Below are positions 61,316-64,000 of a DNA stretch of 64,000 nt, piece by piece. Within the stretch, counting starts at the first letter, position 1, and the number at the start of each line of letters is the position of its first letter. The DNA comes from LMUY01 sp965199555 (lineage in GTDB: Bacteria; Pseudomonadota; Alphaproteobacteria; Acetobacterales; Acetobacteraceae). Made by a program: the position numbers and the translations under genes. The stretch is taken from contig CBDASJ010000010.1 in the NCBI GenBank assembly GCA_965199555.1, forward strand, positions 1-64,000. Reading direction: 5' to 3'. The notes beneath the pieces are model-generated. The model was not told where the DNA came from and did not search any database. It saw only the letters and a program-made list of their open reading frames with translations.

Positions 61316-62274
61316 CGCCGCTGCTGAGCATCCGCGGGTTGTCGGTGCAGTTGGGCGGCGGCCGGCCGGTCGACGGCATCGACCTGGACGTCGGTTCGGG
61401 CGAAACGCTGGGCATCGTCGGGGAATCCGGTTCGGGCAAAAGCCTGAGCCTGCGCGCCATCCTGCGGCTGTTGCCGCCGCAGGCCGTGACGTCCGGGCAG
61501 ATATCGTGGCAAGGGCGCGACCTGCTCGGCCTGCCGGAGGGCGCGATGCGCCGGGTGCGCGGCGGCGAGATCGCCATGGTGTTCCAGGAGCCGATGACCG
61601 CGCTGAACCCGGTGCTGACGATCGGGCGGCAGATCACCGAAGGGCTCGGCGTGCATCTCGGCCTGCGCGGCGGCGCGGCGCGGCGCCGGGCCATCGAGTT
61701 GCTGGACCTGGTGGGCATCCCGGACGCCGTGCGCCGCCTGTCCAATTACCCGCATGAGTTTTCCGGCGGCATGCGGCAGCGCGCGATGATCGCCGCCGCG
61801 CTGGCCAGCGGGCCGAAGCTGCTGCTGGCGGACGAGCCGACCACCGCGCTGGACGTGACCATCCAGGACCAGATCCTCAAGTTGCTGCTGCGGCTGAAGG
61901 AGGAGCTGGCGATGAGCGTGGTGATCGTCACCCACGACCTCGGCGTGATCGCCGGCACCTGCGACCGCGTGGCCGTGCTGTATGCCGGGCGGGTGATGGA
62001 GTCCGGCCCGGTGGCGGCGATCTTCGCCCGGCCGACCCATGCCTACACGCTGGGCTTGCTGCGCTCGATGCCGGATGCCGCGCATGCCCGGCAGCGCCTG
62101 CCGGGGATCGCCGGCGTGCCGCCGGACCCGCGCGCGATCCCGCCCGGCTGCCGTTTCGCCCCGCGCTGCGGCTTCGCGATCGAGGCCTGCCGCGTCGGCG
62201 ACAAGATCCTGGCGCCCACTGCGCTCGGCCAACTCAGCGCCTGCATCCGGGCGGACGCCGTGGCCGCGGCATGA
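61312..62274 (+). CDS. ABC transporter ATP-binding protein (DppD/OppD type)
   Basis: The 320-residue ATPase has Walker A GESGSGKS near residue 40, the Q loop in VFQEPMTALNPV, the signature FSGGMRQRAM, Walker B LLLADEPTTALDVT and the H-loop VTHDLGVIA. The C-terminal Cys-rich motif of this subfamily (GCRFAPRCGFAIEACR) is present, which in DppD-type proteins can hold an iron-sulfur cluster. Start TTG 61312 overlaps the permease stop. The stop overlaps the second ATPase (ATGA). Confidence 0.95.
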   Translation: MTPLLSIRGLSVQLGGGRPVDGIDLDVGSGETLGIVGESGSGKSLSLRAILRLLPPQAVTSGQISWQGRDLLGLPEGAMRRVRGGEIAMVFQEPMTALNPVLTIGRQITEGLGVHLGLRGGAARRRAIELLDLVGIPDAVRRLSNYPHEFSGGMRQRAMIAAALASGPKLLLADEPTTALDVTIQDQILKLLLRLKEELAMSVVIVTHDLGVIAGTCDRVAVLYAGRVMESGPVAAIFARPTHAYTLGLLRSMPDAAHARQRLPGIAGVPPDPRAIPPGCRFAPRCGFAIEACRVGDKILAPTALGQLSACIRADAVAAA

Positions 62275-63248
62275 CGGCGCTGTTGCGGGCCGACGACCTG
62301 GAGCGCGGCTTCCCCGTGCGGCGCGGCCTGCGCCAGTTGCTGGCGGGTGGCCCGCGCCCGGTGGTGCGCGCGCTGGCCGGCGTCAGCATCACGATCGGGC
62401 GCGGCGAAACCCTGGCGGTGGTCGGCGAATCCGGCTGCGGCAAGTCGACGCTCGCCCGGGCGCTGGTGCGGCTGGTGGCGGTGGATGCCGGGCAAATCGA
62501 TTTCGACGGGCAGGACGTGCTGGCGCTGCGCGGCGGCGAGCTGCGGGCCTATAACCGCCGGGTCCAGATGGTCTTCCAGGACCCGTACGGCTCGTTGAAC
62601 CCGCGCATGACCGCCGGGGAAACGCTGGCGGAAGCGTTGCGCGTGCACCGCATGGTGCCGCGGGCGGGGATTGCGGCGCGCGTGGCCGCCCTGCTGGACC
62701 TGGTGCGATTGCCGGCGGACGCGGCGCAGCGCCTGCCGCACGCGTTCTCCGGCGGCCAGCGGCAGCGGCTGGCGATCGCCCGCGCCCTGGCGGTGGAGCC
62801 GGACCTGCTGGTGGCGGACGAGATCGTGTCCGCCCTGGACGTGTCGGTGCAGGCGCAAATCCTCAACCTGCTGCTCGACATGCAGGAGCGGCTGGGGCTG
62901 GCCATGCTGTTCGTGTCGCACGATCTGCGGGTGGTGCGGCATCTGGCCCACCACGTGGCGGTCATGTATCTCGGCCGCGTGGTGGAGTACGGCACGGCGG
63001 ACCAGGTGTTCGGCGACGCGCAGCACCCTTACACGCAGGCCCTGCTGCGGGCCGCACCAAGCCTGCACCCCGGCCGGCGCACTGCGGATGCGGCGCTGCG
63101 GGGCGAGTTGCCGAGCCCCATGCGCGTGGTGCCCGGCTGCCCATTCCACCCGCGCTGCCCGCTGGCCTTCGACCGCTGCCGAGTGGAGATGCCCGCCACG
63201 CACGCCCGGCACGGCCATGGCGCCGTTTGCCACCTGGCGGAGCCGTAA
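62271..63248 (+). CDS. ABC transporter ATP-binding protein (DppF/OppF type)
   Basis: The 325-residue second ATPase has an N-terminal spacer with FPVRRGLRQLLAGG typical of the OppF side. It shows Walker A GESGCGKS, the Q loop FQDPYGSLNPRMT, the signature FSGGQRQRLAIA, Walker B LLVADEIVSALDVS and the H-loop FVSHDLRVV. In Walker B the usual Asp-Glu pair reads DEIVSALD, intact for catalysis. The C-terminal Cys motif CPFHPRCPLAFDRC is present. It ends the operon; 118 bp separate it from the dehydrogenase gene. Confidence 0.95.
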   Translation: MTALLRADDLERGFPVRRGLRQLLAGGPRPVVRALAGVSITIGRGETLAVVGESGCGKSTLARALVRLVAVDAGQIDFDGQDVLALRGGELRAYNRRVQMVFQDPYGSLNPRMTAGETLAEALRVHRMVPRAGIAARVAALLDLVRLPADAAQRLPHAFSGGQRQRLAIARALAVEPDLLVADEIVSALDVSVQAQILNLLLDMQERLGLAMLFVSHDLRVVRHLAHHVAVMYLGRVVEYGTADQVFGDAQHPYTQALLRAAPSLHPGRRTADAALRGELPSPMRVVPGCPFHPRCPLAFDRCRVEMPATHARHGHGAVCHLAEP

Positions 63249-63280
63249 CGCCTACCGCGATCCCGGCCGACACCACGTCG

Positions 63281-63309
63281 TTGACGTCGTCAGGTCTCCT
63301 GACTAAGCA
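63281..63309 (+). promoter_or_regulatory. Candidate promoter for the alcohol dehydrogenase gene
   Basis: TTGACG (63281-63286) and TAAGCA (63304-63309) are 17 bases apart, 57 bp before the ATG. The -35 element is near consensus, the -10 is weak. A short inverted repeat (GTCAG...CTGAC, 63290-63304) lies between the two boxes and could be an operator. Confidence 0.35.
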
Positions 63310-63366
63310 GTTCGCACGGCCTGTTCAAGGCGGTTCAGGCGGTCGCAATGCCTGTGGGAGGTTTCG

Positions 63367-64000
63367 ATGTTTCCAGTGCTGCCACTGCCGCGCCTGCTAT
63401 TCGGCGCCGGGGCGCTCGGGTCGCTGCCCGACGAGTTGGCGCTGCTCGGCGTCACCCGTCCCCTGCTGCTGAGCGACCGTGGGTTGGAGCGGGCAGGGGC
63501 TACGGCGCGGGCCGCGCTGGTCCTGCCGGCGGGCACGGTGCAGCATCTGGACGTGCCGGAGAACCCGACGCTGGCCGGGGCGGACGCGGCCCATGCCGCT
63601 TATCGCGACGGGCGCTGCGACGGCGTCGTGGCGCTGGGCGGCGGGTCCGTGCTGGACACGGCGAAGTTCGTGGCCGCGCTTGCCGGGGGCGGCCTGGCCT
63701 CCGCCGCCGAGTTGCAGGGCAGGCCGGAGCGGATCGGCCTCCACGTGGCGCCTCTGGTGGCGATCCCGACCACGGTGGGGACGGGCAGCGAAAGCTCTCC
63801 GGTGGCTGCCCTGCACGACGATCCGGGCAGCCCGGGCATCGGCACGCGCAGCCCGCGTCTGGTGCCGCGCGTCGCGATCTGCGACCCGGACCTCGCGCGC
63901 ACCCTGCCGCGCCGGCTGGTCGCCGCCACCGGCATCGACGCGCTGTCGCACTGCCTGGAAGGGTTCTTTTCCGAGCCTGCCAACCCGGTGGTCGACGCGC
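63367..64000 (+). CDS. Iron-containing alcohol dehydrogenase (partial, runs off the window)
   Basis: The first 211 residues of a group III iron-type alcohol dehydrogenase are present. They show an N-terminal FGAGALGSLPDEL, the NAD-binding VVALGGGSVLDTAKFVA, PTTVGTGSESSPVA, and the start of the metal site GIDALSHCLEGFFS with one His ligand. Family members reduce or oxidise short aldehydes and alcohols, including 4-hydroxybutyrate and phosphonoacetaldehyde. ATG 63367 has an excellent GGGAGG site. The proximity of phnW makes phosphonoacetaldehyde reduction conceivable, but this is only inference. The C-terminal half lies outside the window. Confidence 0.9.
   Translation, partial: MFPVLPLPRLLFGAGALGSLPDELALLGVTRPLLLSDRGLERAGATARAALVLPAGTVQHLDVPENPTLAGADAAHAAYRDGRCDGVVALGGGSVLDTAKFVAALAGGGLASAAELQGRPERIGLHVAPLVAIPTTVGTGSESSPVAALHDDPGSPGIGTRSPRLVPRVAICDPDLARTLPRRLVAATGIDALSHCLEGFFSEPANPVVDA

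Overview
The window is high-GC DNA (about 70%) densely packed with short-gap or overlapping genes. Gene content and order (pyrH-frr-uppS-cdsA-dxr-rseP-bamA-skp-lpxD-fabZ-lpxA-lpxI; tpiA divergent from ppiD-trpE) point to an alphaproteobacterium. Protein style, the copper genes and frequent GTG/TTG starts fit the Acetobacteraceae (Rhodospirillales). CheW, a chemoreceptor and a BLUF photoreceptor suggest a motile, light-responsive cell. The species cannot be named from the sequence alone.

Layout. 1-7.4 kb: MOSC protein, a translationally coupled pair of unrecognised proteins, AlkA-type glycosylase, a Met/His-rich secreted protein divergent from an OmpR/EnvZ-type two-component system, a secreted unknown and a VTT-domain membrane protein. 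7.4-19.7 kb: the conserved envelope cluster (UMP kinase, RRF, undecaprenyl-PP synthase, CdsA, DXR, RseP, BamA, Skp, LpxD, FabZ, LpxA, LpxI), ending in gloA where lpxB would often be expected. 19.7-21.9 kb: ycjX-ycjF.

22.06-32.84 kb is the most unusual part. It holds a single gene of about 2,886 codons built almost entirely from an octapeptide, L-[S/T]-x-x-Q-[L/I/V]-A-[A/G]. The octads are arranged in 24-octad (192-residue, exactly 576-bp) higher-order blocks. It is followed after 25 bp by a TPR-GT41 (SPINDLY/OGT-type) glycosyltransferase with a complete-looking active site. I infer a giant Ser/Thr-rich scaffold and its dedicated O-glycosyltransferase; this pairing is the candidate undescribed system.

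32.8-43.8 kb: lipoprotein lytic transglycosylase, CheW, copper handling genes (DUF2946-like, PCuAC, CopC, a CopD-cytochrome c fusion), an M20 peptidase, a secreted protein with an internal duplication, and sugar genes (WecA-type transferase, PglF/WbpM-type dehydratase, DegT aminotransferase). 43.8-50.7 kb: accessory genes, including a BLUF protein behind a perfect palindrome, a YcxB-like gene broken by an in-frame TAG, a cupin-MFS pair, an SDR, a Sel1 protein and tRNA-Thr(GGT). 50.7-57 kb: tpiA, ppiD-trpE and a chemoreceptor. 57-64 kb: PhnW-like transaminase divergent from a five-gene peptide/nickel-type ABC transporter, then an iron-type alcohol dehydrogenase that runs off the window.
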